Assembly: GCA_035384565.1 (NCBI GenBank)
Contig: DAOOIT010000063.1
Span: 1-32,999 of the forward strand
DNA length: 32,999 bases
Origin: Planctomycetota bacterium
GTDB lineage: Bacteria > Planctomycetota > PUPC01 > DSUN01
Reading direction: 5' to 3'
Shown: piece after piece, positions 7,817 through 15,517 of the stretch
Numbering within the stretch: position 1 is the stretch's first letter
Layout of the letters: the number at the start of each line of letters is the position of its first letter
Translations under genes and position numbers: made by a program
The notes under the pieces: generated by a model
Seen by the model: the letters and a program-made list of their open reading frames with translations, nothing else
Told to the model about the DNA's origin: nothing
Databases searched by the model: none

Positions 7817-8914
7817 TCAGTCGGCCTTCAGGATGATGAGCGTGATGTCGTCGTGCTGCACGGCCTCGCCCGTGTGGGCGGCGACCGCCGAGACGATGGC
7901 GTCGGCAATCCCCTTTGCCAAGCGGTGCGCGTACTGCCGCAGCGCCGAGGCCAGGCGGCTCTCCCCGAAATCCTCGCCTTGCGCGTTCTTGGCCTCGGTC
8001 ACCCCGTCGGTGAACAGGCACATGCAGTCGCCTGACTCGAGAGGCAGGAGCCGGGAGGAGATGGCCCCCGCGAACACCTCCGGTTGGAGCAGGCCGAGCG
8101 CGGGGCCGCGGACATCCAGGAGCCGCACCCCGGTCAAGCGCGCCCGCCAGACGAACGGCGCGCAGTGCCCGGCGTTCACCGCCCTGAGTTCCCGCGACGC
8201 GGGGTCTATCGCGGCATAGAGGAACGTGACGAACATCCCCCGAGGGATGTTCTGCACGAGGCGGGCGTTCACGGTCGCCACGGTCTCCTCGACGGTCTTG
8301 GCGTGGGGAGCGACGCTGTGCAGTATCTCGCGCAGGCGGACCATGAGCATCGCGGCACCGATGCCCTTGCCCGACACATCGGCGATGGCGATTCCCAGCC
8401 GGCCGTCGGGCAGGGTGACAAAGTCGTAGTAGTCGCCGCCCACCTCGTGGCGGAACTGGTTGAAGGCCGCAATGTCCAGCCCGGGCAGCTTAGGCGCCTC
8501 GGATGGCAGCAGTTGGTCCACCACATGGCGGGCGCGGTCAATCTCCTCCCGGTGTGCCGTGGTGGGCAGAGGGATGGGATGAGGCGTCGAAGGTTCCTGC
8601 CGAGGCGGCGGGGTGGCGCCCAGGGCTGGAACGGCCTGTGTCTCCATGTTCTTGGCCGCGATGATCCACTTGCCGCATCGCGAGCAGTGAACCCACATGT
8701 CCTCGCGGCGCTGCCGGATGGGAATCGGCTCGCCGCAGGGGCAGTGCGAATTGACTGTGGCAGGCCGTTTCGATCTGGACGTGAACAGCGTTGGCGGCGA
8801 GAGGAAGCTGCCCTGGCACAGGGAACACCGCAGCCGCTGCCCACTCAAGCCGGGACGGGCGCGCAGCTTGCGCGAGCATAGGGGACAGATCAGTGCATAG
8901 GAGCCGGCGAGCAT
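7817..8914 (-). CDS. SpoIIE/RsbU-type serine phosphatase with N-terminal zinc ribbons
   Basis: This protein of 365 residues joins two putative zinc ribbons to a PP2C-like phosphatase. The ribbons use Cys10/Cys13 with Cys30/Cys33, then Cys58/Cys60 with Cys77/Cys80. A Pro-rich linker (about 95-120) follows. The phosphatase domain shows GGDYYD (from 159), ADVSGKGIGAAM, LFTDGVTEAKN and the C-terminal HDDITLI, which supply the metal-binding aspartates. Such enzymes dephosphorylate anti-anti-sigma (STAS) proteins in partner-switching pathways. No STAS or RsbW gene is in the window. The ATG at 8914 has only a weak AGGG upstream, but the promoter is perfect consensus. The unusual part is sensing by zinc ribbons, possibly binding metal, redox signals or a partner, rather than PAS, GAF or receiver domains. 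Confidence 0.88.
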   Translation of the reverse strand: MLAGSYALICPLCSRKLRARPGLSGQRLRCSLCQGSFLSPPTLFTSRSKRPATVNSHCPCGEPIPIRQRREDMWVHCSRCGKWIIAAKNMETQAVPALGATPPPRQEPSTPHPIPLPTTAHREEIDRARHVVDQLLPSEAPKLPGLDIAAFNQFRHEVGGDYYDFVTLPDGRLGIAIADVSGKGIGAAMLMVRLREILHSVAPHAKTVEETVATVNARLVQNIPRGMFVTFLYAAIDPASRELRAVNAGHCAPFVWRARLTGVRLLDVRGPALGLLQPEVFAGAISSRLLPLESGDCMCLFTDGVTEAKNAQGEDFGESRLASALRQYAHRLAKGIADAIVSAVAAHTGEAVQHDDITLIILKAD

Positions 8915-8975
8915 GCGCCCTAGCTCTGCCGCACAGCGGCCTAAGTGTGCCCTCCGTCACCAGAGAACGTTCCGC

Positions 8976-9004
8976 ATTATAGGCTCAGGCGGAGGGCATG
9001 TCAA
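8976..9004 (-). promoter_or_regulatory. Perfect consensus promoter of the phosphatase gene
   Basis: On the minus strand TTGACA (9004-8999) and TATAAT (8981-8976) are separated by exactly 17 bases. The start near 8969 gives a leader of about 55 bases. Confidence 0.75.
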
Positions 9005-9068
9005 TTCCTGCTGCATGACCGAGCCTGATCGGGCGCTTTCACAATCTCGGTTGAGATGGCAGCACCAC

Positions 9069-9098
9069 TTGACTGAGAGCGCACAGAAGTCGTATGAT
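9069..9098 (+). promoter_or_regulatory. Promoter of the tRNA-Sec / selD unit
   Basis: TTGACT (9069-9074) and TATGAT (9093-9098) are separated by 18 bases. The predicted start is near 9105, about 38 bases before the mature tRNA. No other promoter is evident before selD, so the two are probably cotranscribed. Confidence 0.65.
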
Positions 9099-9142
9099 CT
9101 GGGACGGTGACCCGCGCTGACGATCGCGGTGGACCAAGCGTC

Positions 9143-9238
9143 GGAAGGGACGGGGTCTGGTGGCCCCACTGGTCTTCAAAACCAGTTGCGGGTAGATAAA
9201 ACTGCCCGTGGTGGGTTCGATTCCTACCCCTTCCGCCA
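9143..9238 (+). tRNA. selC: Selenocysteine tRNA (anticodon UCA)
   Basis: The 96-base gene folds as tRNA-Sec, the tRNA that is charged with Ser, converted to Sec and delivered to UGA by SelB. The acceptor stem pairs GGAAGGG with CCCTTCC, with G73 and an encoded CCA. The D arm has six pairs (one U-G) and a four-base loop, the hallmark of tRNA-Sec. The anticodon loop CTTCAAA gives UCA on a six-pair stem. The long variable arm (about 9189-9208) has seven pairs. The T arm is GTGGG/CCTAC with loop TTCGATT. The eighth acceptor pair expected in bacterial tRNA-Sec is an A-C mismatch (9150/9227 region), so the acceptor plus T stack may be 12 rather than 13 pairs. selD follows 57 bases downstream. Confidence 0.95.
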
Positions 9239-9295
9239 TGCGGGTTCCGGGGATGTCTGGCAGCCCTTTTCTCCTGATAGTAGCAGGGCTCGGCC

Positions 9296-10339
9296 GTGGG
9301 TGAGCAAGAGAGACCACGCCTGACCAGCCGCGTGCGAGCGGCTGGCTGAGCGGCGAAGACAGGTCCGGGTGACCTGGCCCAACTCGTGGGGTGTCTGCCG
9401 ATGCCCTCGGACCCCGATGTGCTCGTGGGCTTCGGCACGGGGGACGACTCCGGCGTGTACCGGCTGGGGCCCGATGTGGCGATCGTGCAATCGGTGGACG
9501 TGCTGACGCCCATCGTGGACGATCCGCGCGTGTTCGGCCAGATCGCGGCTGCGAACGCCCTGAGCGACCTGTATGCGATGGGGGCGCGCCCTCGCACGGC
9601 GCTGAATATCCTGGCGCTGCCCTCGGGTGCGGAGTACCGCGAGATCGCTCGTGAGATCCTGCGGGGGGGGCACGAGAAGCTGGTCGAGGCGGGCGCCGCC
9701 CTCATCGGCGGCCACACGGTGGATGACCCCGAGCTGAAGTTCGGCCTGTGCGTGACGGGCACCGCGCATCCCGAGCACCTGGTCACCCACTCCGGGGCTC
9801 GCCCGGGCGACTGCCTGGTGCTGACAAAGGCCATCGGCACCGGAGTGGTCGCCACGGCGATCAAGGGCGGGCTGGCTGCGGCGGAGCATGCGAGGGCCGC
9901 CGCGGAGAGCATGGCGCGCCTCAATGGGGCCGCGGCACGAGCGGCGCTGGCCCTCGGCGCGCACGCGTGCACGGATGTGACGGGCTTCGGCCTCATCGGG
10001 CATCTGCTGGAGCTGCTGCGGTCAAGCCAGGTGGGAGCGGTGCTCGACGCGCGGCGCGTCCCACTCTTGCCTGGAGCCCCAGATTACTGCGCGATGGGGC
10101 TGGTGCCCGCTGGATCGGCGAGGCTCAAGGAGGCCTACGCCTGCAAGGTGGAGCTGGCGGGCTCCCTGGACGAGGCGATGGTGGACCTTCTCTTCGACGC
10201 TCAGACCTCGGGCGGCTTGCTGGTCGCTCTGGAGAGGGGAGAGGAGCTGGCGGCCCGCCTCCACGCCGAGGGGATTGCAGAGGCGGCGGTGATCGGGCGG
10301 ATCGTGGCGGAGCCACAGGGCCGGGTGGCCGTCGCGTGA
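9296..10339 (+). CDS. selD: Selenide, water dikinase SelD, itself a selenoprotein (Sec18)
   Basis: SelD makes selenophosphate from selenide and ATP, the selenium donor for Sec-tRNA synthesis. A plain reading frame starts only at GTG 9386 and lacks the catalytic loop. Read through the in-frame TGA at 9347-9349, the N-terminus becomes RLTSRVRAAGUAAKTGPGDL, a clear match to the SelD active-site segment with Sec18 where others have Cys and with the essential Lys at 21. Downstream, GDDSGVY (Asp51), IGGHTVDDPE and CTDVTGFGLIGH are typical. I chose GTG 9296 (347 residues including Sec), seven bases after AGCAGGG; an in-frame TAG at 9281-9283 bounds the frame. A SECIS-like hairpin follows the UGA. 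The normal stop is also TGA. It lies directly behind the tRNA-Sec gene. Confidence 0.95.
9347..9376 (+). promoter_or_regulatory. UGA Sec codon and bacterial SECIS hairpin of selD
   Basis: The recoded UGA is at 9347-9349. Ten bases later a perfect 6-bp stem CAGGTC/GACCTG (9360-9365, 9371-9376) closes a five-base loop CGGGT. The loop begins 16 bases after the UGA and has G in its second position, as known for bacterial SECIS elements bound by SelB. Confidence 0.85.
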
Positions 10340-10359
10340 GAAGTGGCCCTACGTAATAA

Positions 10360-10393
10360 AACGGCCGGCGCTCGAACGCGAGCGCCGGCCGTT
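10360..10393. terminator. Bidirectional terminator between selD and the selenolipoprotein gene
   Basis: A perfect 15-bp stem (10360-10374 paired with 10379-10393) closes an AACG loop. On the minus strand it is followed by TTTTATTACG, a good terminator tail for the selenolipoprotein gene. On the plus strand the tail TTCCATTCA is weaker. It sits in the 80-base gap where two genes converge. Confidence 0.85.
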
Positions 10394-10419
10394 CCATTCA
10401 CATCAGTGCGTGCAGTGTG

Positions 10420-10878
10420 TCAACTTGCCTTGTCTGCCGTGGGCTTCTCGTCGGCCGGCGCAGGCTCGACGCCCTGTTTCTTGGCTTGCTTGGCCTCGTA
10501 CTGCTCCTTGAGCTTTGTGACGAGGGCCTCGGCCTTGTCCTTGCCTCGGACGACCTTCTCGATGATCACTACAGCGGGCTTGATGGGCTTCGCCTCGGAG
10601 GGGTTGTCTTTCCTGGCTTCCAGATAGACCTTGTACGCCGCGGCGTACTCCTCCATCAGGCTCTTCTCGAGCTTCGAGACTTCATTCGGCGCGATGGCCT
10701 CGAACGTCACTTCCCCGCTCATGCTCTTGATGGCCACGACCGAGAACCAAGTCGTTGCGCCGCCAGACTGGCGGCTGCCCCCGCTGGCGGGTCATGCACC
10801 CAGCGCAGGACCCCTCAGTAGAGTGAGCCCCAGCATCGCCAGGGCGCCGAGAACGGCCCAACCGCGACGCTTGCACAT
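10420..10878 (-). CDS. Predicted selenolipoprotein: Sec in place of the lipobox Cys
   Basis: Ordinary ORF calling starts this gene at an internal GTG (10737) with no ribosome binding site. The real start is ATG 10878: AGGAGG (10893-10888) lies nine bases upstream, and a perfect TTGACA-16-TATAAT promoter precedes it. The frame then contains one UGA (10794-10792, codon 29). The first 28 residues form a signal peptide, MCKRRG then a hydrophobic core, ending PALGA-Sec. Leu-Gly-Ala-Sec has the form of a lipobox whose Cys is replaced by Sec, followed by the tether PASGGSRQSGGA. The rest (about 42-152) is a short beta-rich segment, charged helices rich in Lys/Glu, and a disordered Pro/Ala tail; I recognise no family. 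Total 152 residues. A SECIS-like hairpin follows the UGA. Location should be the outer face of a membrane. The true stop is also UGA. Confidence 0.82.
10759..10794 (-). promoter_or_regulatory. UGA Sec codon and bacterial SECIS hairpin of the lipoprotein gene
   Basis: On the minus strand UGA occupies 10794-10792. Sixteen bases later a perfect GCCGCC/GGCGGC stem (10775-10770, 10764-10759) closes the loop AGUCU, which begins 22 bases after the UGA and has G in second position. An inner A-U pair could shrink the loop to GUC. Spacing and loop fit bacterial SECIS rules and resemble the GGUCU loop of E. coli fdhF. Confidence 0.78.
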
Positions 10879-10935
10879 CTCCGAGCACCTCCTGTTCACG
10901 CCCACACGGACTCGCGCACACCCACCCCATCCACG

Positions 10936-10963
10936 ATTATATACTTGCGCAAAGGGTTGTCAA
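10936..10963 (-). promoter_or_regulatory. Perfect consensus promoter of the selenolipoprotein gene
   Basis: On the minus strand TTGACA (10963-10958) and TATAAT (10941-10936) are both exact, with 16 bases between. The start near 10929 gives a leader of about 50 bases ending in a strong AGGAGG. This suggests high constitutive expression. Confidence 0.8.
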
Positions 10964-11012
10964 GCTAGTTCTGGCACGAACCTCGACATCCATAGGATAA
11001 GGGTCAGTGGGC

Positions 11013-12104
11013 TCACGAGGCCTCAGCAGCAACGTGGTCGGCGCCGGCGAGCCAGGCATCGCTCAGGGTGACGCCCCACCCTGGCCCGTCGAGCGGCGCC
11101 ACGTGACCATCCCGGGCGTCCAGGGTCGGGCGATACAAGCCCTCTGCCCAGGGGCTCGGCTCAATGGAGAACTCCATGTGTGGCCCCGCGTTCGGTATCG
11201 CGGCGAGCAGGTGCACCGTGAACACGGACACCAGGGAGAGATTGGCCGAATGCGGGACGCAGGGCAGGCCAGCCGCCGCGGCCATCTCGGCCACGCGGGC
11301 CGCACGCGCGAGGCCACCCACGTAGCACACGTCCGGCTGCACGATGTCCACCGCCCTCATACGGATCATCCGCCGCCACTGCGCCAGATCGTTGTCCTGC
11401 TCGCCCCCGGCCACGGGCATCCTGAGCGCCGCGGCGACCTGCTGTGTCCACTCGAGCTCCCAATAGGGGCAGGGCTCCTCGAAATGGGAGAAGGCATGGT
11501 CTTCGAGGAGGCGGCCGACCTCGATGGCGCGCGCGGGCGTATAGCCGCTATTGCCGTCGGCGAGCAGCCGCACGTCGTCGCCGACGGCCCTGCGGACGGC
11601 TGGGATGAGGGCCTCGGTGCGGCCCGGCCACTGGTCCTCGTCGTGGCCGCAGACCTTGCCGACGCGGACCTTGAAGGCACGGAAACCCTTCTGATCGCGG
11701 AGGCGGGCCAGGCGTTGCGCCTCGTCCTGGGGCTTGATGTCGCGCCGCATGCTCGAGCCGTAGACGGGGATAGCGCGCGGCTTGCCGCCCAGCAGTTCGC
11801 AGACCGGCTTGCCGGCGACCTTGCCGTGGAGGTCCCACAGCGCCGTCTCGATGCCGCAAGTGGCGCGGCAGACATAGGACCAAGGGAACTTGTACTCCGC
11901 CTGGATGCAACGCTGGGCGAGGCCAGCGATGTCCGTGGCGTCGGCGCCGAGAGCGTGACGGGCGATCTGCTTGTGGAGCACCATGGCCGTAATGTCCGCG
12001 TGGAAGGGCGCCGTTTGGCCGAAGCCCGTCGCGCCGTCGTCGGTCGTCACCTTGACGATGCACAGCGGGTCGCGCGTGAAGGTTTCGATGCGCTGGATTC
12101 TCAT
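11013..12104 (-). CDS. Mandelate racemase / muconate lactonizing enzyme family protein
   Basis: The 363-residue protein belongs to the enolase superfamily, which abstracts a proton next to a carboxylate of acid sugars. The N-terminal capping domain (about 1-110) is followed by a barrel. Visible active-site elements are the FKVR motif (Lys145, Arg147), metal ligands Asp183 (LADGNSGY), Glu209 (FEEPCP) and Glu235 (AGGEQD), and His285 (PHSAN) with Asp258. Likely roles are an acid-sugar dehydratase or an epimerase; the substrate cannot be read from sequence. Its ATG overlaps the stop of the upstream lyase by four bases (ATGA), so the two are coupled. This supports a function in breaking down uronate-containing sugars released by the lyase. 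Confidence 0.87.
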   Translation of the reverse strand: MRIQRIETFTRDPLCIVKVTTDDGATGFGQTAPFHADITAMVLHKQIARHALGADATDIAGLAQRCIQAEYKFPWSYVCRATCGIETALWDLHGKVAGKPVCELLGGKPRAIPVYGSSMRRDIKPQDEAQRLARLRDQKGFRAFKVRVGKVCGHDEDQWPGRTEALIPAVRRAVGDDVRLLADGNSGYTPARAIEVGRLLEDHAFSHFEEPCPYWELEWTQQVAAALRMPVAGGEQDNDLAQWRRMIRMRAVDIVQPDVCYVGGLARAARVAEMAAAAGLPCVPHSANLSLVSVFTVHLLAAIPNAGPHMEFSIEPSPWAEGLYRPTLDARDGHVAPLDGPGWGVTLSDAWLAGADHVAAEAS

Positions 12105-14449
12105 TTCACATGGCCCCCTTCAATGGTCAATTGATGGATCAGGGCGCCGTTGCGGCCGTGACGGACGGCTTTGATGGTGTCGCCATGAAGCGTAACGATC
12201 GCTGTGCCGTCGGCCACCGGCGTTTCAAGGGTGAAGCCGTCATCGGCGCGTGTGTGGCGGACCTGCGGCGGTGCAGCGGCGTCGGCCCTGTGAACGCGGA
12301 TGGTGGTGATGAAGTCGGCATCGAGGGCTGGCTCAGGCGTGGCCGCCGAGAGGTGCCACTCGGTGAGCTTGATTCGGGCGCGGGGCGGCGGGTCGAACTG
12401 GTCGGTGAGCGCGAGCTTGAGCCCCGCGGGCTCCAGGAAGGCCACGCGGCAGGCGGCCTTGCCATTGGCCACACGGATGTCGCTCTGGCCGTTCACCTCC
12501 ATCCTCGTCGGCGCGTGTAGCCACCACTCGAAGGTCGAAGGCTTGGGCGCCTCCAGGCGGTCCCAAATCACGATCGCCTCGGGCTTGATGAACAGGATGC
12601 GGCGGGTGAAGCGCTTCAGCCGGTCGCCGTAGGCGCGTGCGGCCTCGCCGGCCACGAAGTCGAATGCCGCCGAGGTGTGGAAGGCCGTGATCTCCCCCAC
12701 CGACGCGCTGGAGTGCTTGTCCTGGCCCTGGCCGTTGACGGTGACGGAGTTGGTGGACTTCGTTTCCCACATCCACTGCGTGTGGTGGGCGCTGCCGTGG
12801 ATGTCGCGGCGGCCGGTCGAGACGAGCAGCCGCTCGCCGAAGGCATAGAGCAGGAAGGCATTCTGCGCGTCGTAGCCGTGGCTCTGAGTGCCGAAGGGGC
12901 TGCTCTTGAACACGACTTCCACGTTGTCCTTCGCGTCGAGCAGCGTGGTGTTGAGCACGGCCTGGCCCGTGCCGCGGAAGCATCGGGACACGGGCAGATC
13001 GGCGGGCGGCTTAGGCTCGACCCTTGGCAGGGCGCCGCGGATGAAGCCGATGTAGCCCTTCTCCTCCTGCGGCCCGCCCTGAACGTCCACGTACCACTGC
13101 CAGTATGGGTTGCGCGCCTGGGAGGCGAAGGTGGTCATCACGGGCACGGCGCTCTTCGAAGGGCGGTCGGCAGCCAGGTCGCCGAAGCCCCCGCCCGTCG
13201 TGCCCGGCGGCTGAAGGTAAAGCGGGTAGTAACCGATCTGCGAGAAGTACGGCTTCCGATAGGCGTCAATGCCCATCGCTACGCGCATCACGTCGGCCCA
13301 CCAGGTGAAGCGGCTGATGTAGCTTGCCCAGTAGCTCGAGCCCTCGTGCCAGCCGCCGTCGGCATCGCACCACACGGGATAGGCGTTGAAGAACACGTGC
13401 AGCGCGAACCACACCCATTCGGCGGCGTCGGGGATCTCGCCCAGGAAGGCGATGCCGACCTCGCCCAGCTTGTGCCAGGCGCGGTTGGCGTGGCTGTCGT
13501 ACGGCCGCCAGAGGTGCTTCGCGGCCAGGTTATCGTACATCTCCTGGCCGCGGATGGCCATCACTCGGCGGCATCTCGCCCTCTCCTCGTCGCTGAGGAG
13601 ATCGTTGAGGAACGTGTAGGTGCGCGCGAAACAGTAACTGTAAGGCATCCCCGCCTCGTCGTTGTAGCGATAGCCGGTGCTCCCTTTGGGGTCCCACTCG
13701 GCTGCGGCGAGGAGGAGGCGTTTCGCCAACTGCCCGTACTCGTCCCTTCCGCCGAGCAGGCGGGTGAAGGCCAGCGTGGCCGCGCCGTTGAGCGCGTTGA
13801 TCGTGTAGACGCGGTTGCCCCACCAGATGGCCCGCCACTCTTCGCTCTTCGTCTCCATGCCGGGCGGGTACTTGGGCGGCTCGGTGGTCGGGGGCGGGTT
13901 CCTCAGGAGCCTCTCGCACTCGGCCACGAGGCGGCTGTAGGGCTCCTTCAGGTCGCCACGGGCTCGCTCGCGCAGGGCGGCGAGTTGCTCGGGCCGCACA
14001 AAGAGACGCGGATGCGCCTGGGGGATTCGGCTGAGCAGCTCCTCCCGCGGCGGCATGGGGAACTCGACGGCGTTCTCCGCGACGGTGAAGGCCCTGACCT
14101 GGCTCCACGCCGATGGCTCGCCCCTGCCGTTCTTGTAGCGAAACCGCCAGTGCCATGGGCCCCGCTCCAGCGGCTTCGGCAGACAGTGCGCGTTGTAGTG
14201 GAGCCCCTCCGCGCGGTAGCCCGGCTGCGCAAAGGCGGCATCGCGCGAGACCTCGAACTCATAGCTTGCCGCGCCCTTCTGCGGCCGCCACACGAAGCCC
14301 GGCGGGTTCACGTCGCTCGCCTCCCCCTCGGTGGGCCGGAACCCCCATTCGCCGGGTCCGCCAGGTGAGTCATCCACGGCAAGCTCTCCTGCAAGGCAAG
14401 CCGCCGCGAAGCACACGATTCCCAGGGTCACCAGGCTGCGCGCGAGCAT
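12101..14449 (-). CDS. Secreted heparinase II/III-like polysaccharide lyase
   Basis: The 782-residue protein starts with a signal peptide (about 1-20, cut near CLAGELA; the preceding Cys could alternatively be lipidated, but the lipobox is poor). A fibronectin-like region (about 30-125, NPPGFVWRP and HWRFRYKN) follows, then an alpha-toroid domain of the DUF4962 / heparinase II type (about 140-500). Highlights are HPRLFV, YDSHANRAWH and DADGGWHEGSSYW. The C-terminal beta-sandwich contains SHGYDAQNAFLLYAFGERLL and HHTQWMWETKSTNSVTVNGQ, the typical heparinase II/III pattern. Such enzymes cleave uronic-acid polysaccharides by beta-elimination, outside the cytoplasm. It is coupled to the enolase-superfamily gene downstream and follows the UroD-like gene by 63 bases. 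Confidence 0.85.
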   Translation of the reverse strand: MLARSLVTLGIVCFAAACLAGELAVDDSPGGPGEWGFRPTEGEASDVNPPGFVWRPQKGAASYEFEVSRDAAFAQPGYRAEGLHYNAHCLPKPLERGPWHWRFRYKNGRGEPSAWSQVRAFTVAENAVEFPMPPREELLSRIPQAHPRLFVRPEQLAALRERARGDLKEPYSRLVAECERLLRNPPPTTEPPKYPPGMETKSEEWRAIWWGNRVYTINALNGAATLAFTRLLGGRDEYGQLAKRLLLAAAEWDPKGSTGYRYNDEAGMPYSYCFARTYTFLNDLLSDEERARCRRVMAIRGQEMYDNLAAKHLWRPYDSHANRAWHKLGEVGIAFLGEIPDAAEWVWFALHVFFNAYPVWCDADGGWHEGSSYWASYISRFTWWADVMRVAMGIDAYRKPYFSQIGYYPLYLQPPGTTGGGFGDLAADRPSKSAVPVMTTFASQARNPYWQWYVDVQGGPQEEKGYIGFIRGALPRVEPKPPADLPVSRCFRGTGQAVLNTTLLDAKDNVEVVFKSSPFGTQSHGYDAQNAFLLYAFGERLLVSTGRRDIHGSAHHTQWMWETKSTNSVTVNGQGQDKHSSASVGEITAFHTSAAFDFVAGEAARAYGDRLKRFTRRILFIKPEAIVIWDRLEAPKPSTFEWWLHAPTRMEVNGQSDIRVANGKAACRVAFLEPAGLKLALTDQFDPPPRARIKLTEWHLSAATPEPALDADFITTIRVHRADAAAPPQVRHTRADDGFTLETPVADGTAIVTLHGDTIKAVRHGRNGALIHQLTIEGGHVK

Positions 14450-14512
14450 GGCCGGATGCTCCTAGTCCTTGTGAAAGGGGACGCGCAATAGGACCATGTA
14501 GCGACGGGGGAG

Positions 14513-15496
14513 TCAAGTGCGAGGCGGGCGCGTGAGCGGATAGCGGCCGTGCTGCTCAAGCGCTCTGCGGAATGCCTCGCTGTGGGAGGGAGGGAAGGGC
14601 ATGCCCTGGTCGGGCGAGCAGAAGTAGCCGCCGTCGCGCCCGAGCTGCCACAGCCGCGTCCGCACTTCGGCCTCGATGGCCTCCGGCGGCCCAGCCATGA
14701 TCGTGCCCGTGCTCACCGCGCCCTGAAGCGCCATCCGCCCCTGCGTCCGCGCCCGCACGGCGTCGAGGTCGTTCGCCGTGGCCTGCACGGGATTCAGGAC
14801 GTTGACGCCCAGCTCCATGAACGTGTCCAGCATCCACCCGATGTTGCCGCAGGAGTGGAACGCGATGAGCACGCCCTTGCTGCGGTAGAGGTCGAACAGG
14901 CGGCGATACTCGGGCACGAGGAACTCCGCCACAATATCGGGACCGAGGAGCGGGCCGCGTTGGGTGCCCAGGTCGTCGCCCAGGCTGGCGATCTCGACGC
15001 CCACGGCCAGGTAGTGCCGGGCGATGGCGAGCTGCCAGTCCATCACGCGATGCAGAATCTCGCGGGCGAAGCCGGGCTCGGCGCGGAAGGCGAGCATCAT
15101 GGTCTCCATGCTCGCCAGCATATACGCCTTCTCCCAAAGCGTCTCGCGGTGGCTGCCGCTGAGGAACAGGTCATCGCCGGGCTTCGCCGCGGCGGCCTTG
15201 TAGACCTTGCCGATGATTCGCTCATCGTCTGGGTCCGGCCACTGATATGTCTTCAGCGCCTTCGGGTCCGCTAGCGGATGGTGCAGCGGGAAACCCATCA
15301 CCCCGTCAAGTTCCTTCCGCCACACGGTGCCCCAGATGTCGGTCCAGGTCGTGCCCACCGGGCAATCGTGTCCGCCGTCCTGATAGCCCTCGTGGTTGCA
15401 GCCCAAGTAGGCCAGCCCATGCGTTGGCGGCCCGCCCACCACCCGTTCGGGGTGGTCGAACTGGATGATTCGCAGGGTATTCTCCCTGGCCGTCAT
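14513..15496 (-). CDS. Uroporphyrinogen-decarboxylase-like (UroD/MtaA family) protein
   Basis: The 327-residue protein belongs to the UroD superfamily, but the context is not haem synthesis. It keeps the zinc-ligand motif seen in cobalamin- or folate-linked methyltransferases of this superfamily, FHSCGN with His214 and Cys216, and SPDQGMPFPPSHSEAF near the C-terminus. The arginines of true UroD active sites are not evident. Many such paralogues occur beside carbohydrate genes in Planctomycetes and Lentisphaerae; a demethylase or methyl-transfer role on methylated sugars or aromatics is plausible but unproven. It starts 21 bases after the esterase stop and precedes the lyase by 63 bases, in one apparent operon. 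Confidence 0.8.
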   Translation of the reverse strand: MTARENTLRIIQFDHPERVVGGPPTHGLAYLGCNHEGYQDGGHDCPVGTTWTDIWGTVWRKELDGVMGFPLHHPLADPKALKTYQWPDPDDERIIGKVYKAAAAKPGDDLFLSGSHRETLWEKAYMLASMETMMLAFRAEPGFAREILHRVMDWQLAIARHYLAVGVEIASLGDDLGTQRGPLLGPDIVAEFLVPEYRRLFDLYRSKGVLIAFHSCGNIGWMLDTFMELGVNVLNPVQATANDLDAVRARTQGRMALQGAVSTGTIMAGPPEAIEAEVRTRLWQLGRDGGYFCSPDQGMPFPPSHSEAFRRALEQHGRYPLTRPPRT

Positions 15497-15517
15497 CGCG
15501 TCGCCTTCGTCTCAGGA

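Noticed and set aside
10792..10794. UGA in the lipoprotein gene as a simple stop or pseudogene mutation
   Set aside because: The promoter, ribosome binding site, signal peptide and tether are intact, a SECIS-like hairpin is correctly placed, and Sec genes are adjacent. It remains the main alternative if reads show otherwise.
9347..10879. Genome-wide reassignment of UGA (for example to Gly or Trp)
   Set aside because: UGA ends many genes here, including the cupin gene, rsmD's neighbour operon genes, selD and the lipoprotein gene, and Trp is read from UGG throughout.
12677..14368. 563-codon open frame on the plus strand opposite the heparinase-like lyase
   Set aside because: It is the antisense shadow of a well-supported gene in high-GC DNA. 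Its composition is rich in Arg/Ala/Gly, no family motifs are seen, and there is no ribosome binding site.
14513..15496. True haem-pathway uroporphyrinogen decarboxylase (hemE)
   Set aside because: It has the His-x-Cys zinc motif of methyltransferase-type members and lies in a carbohydrate operon, without other haem genes.
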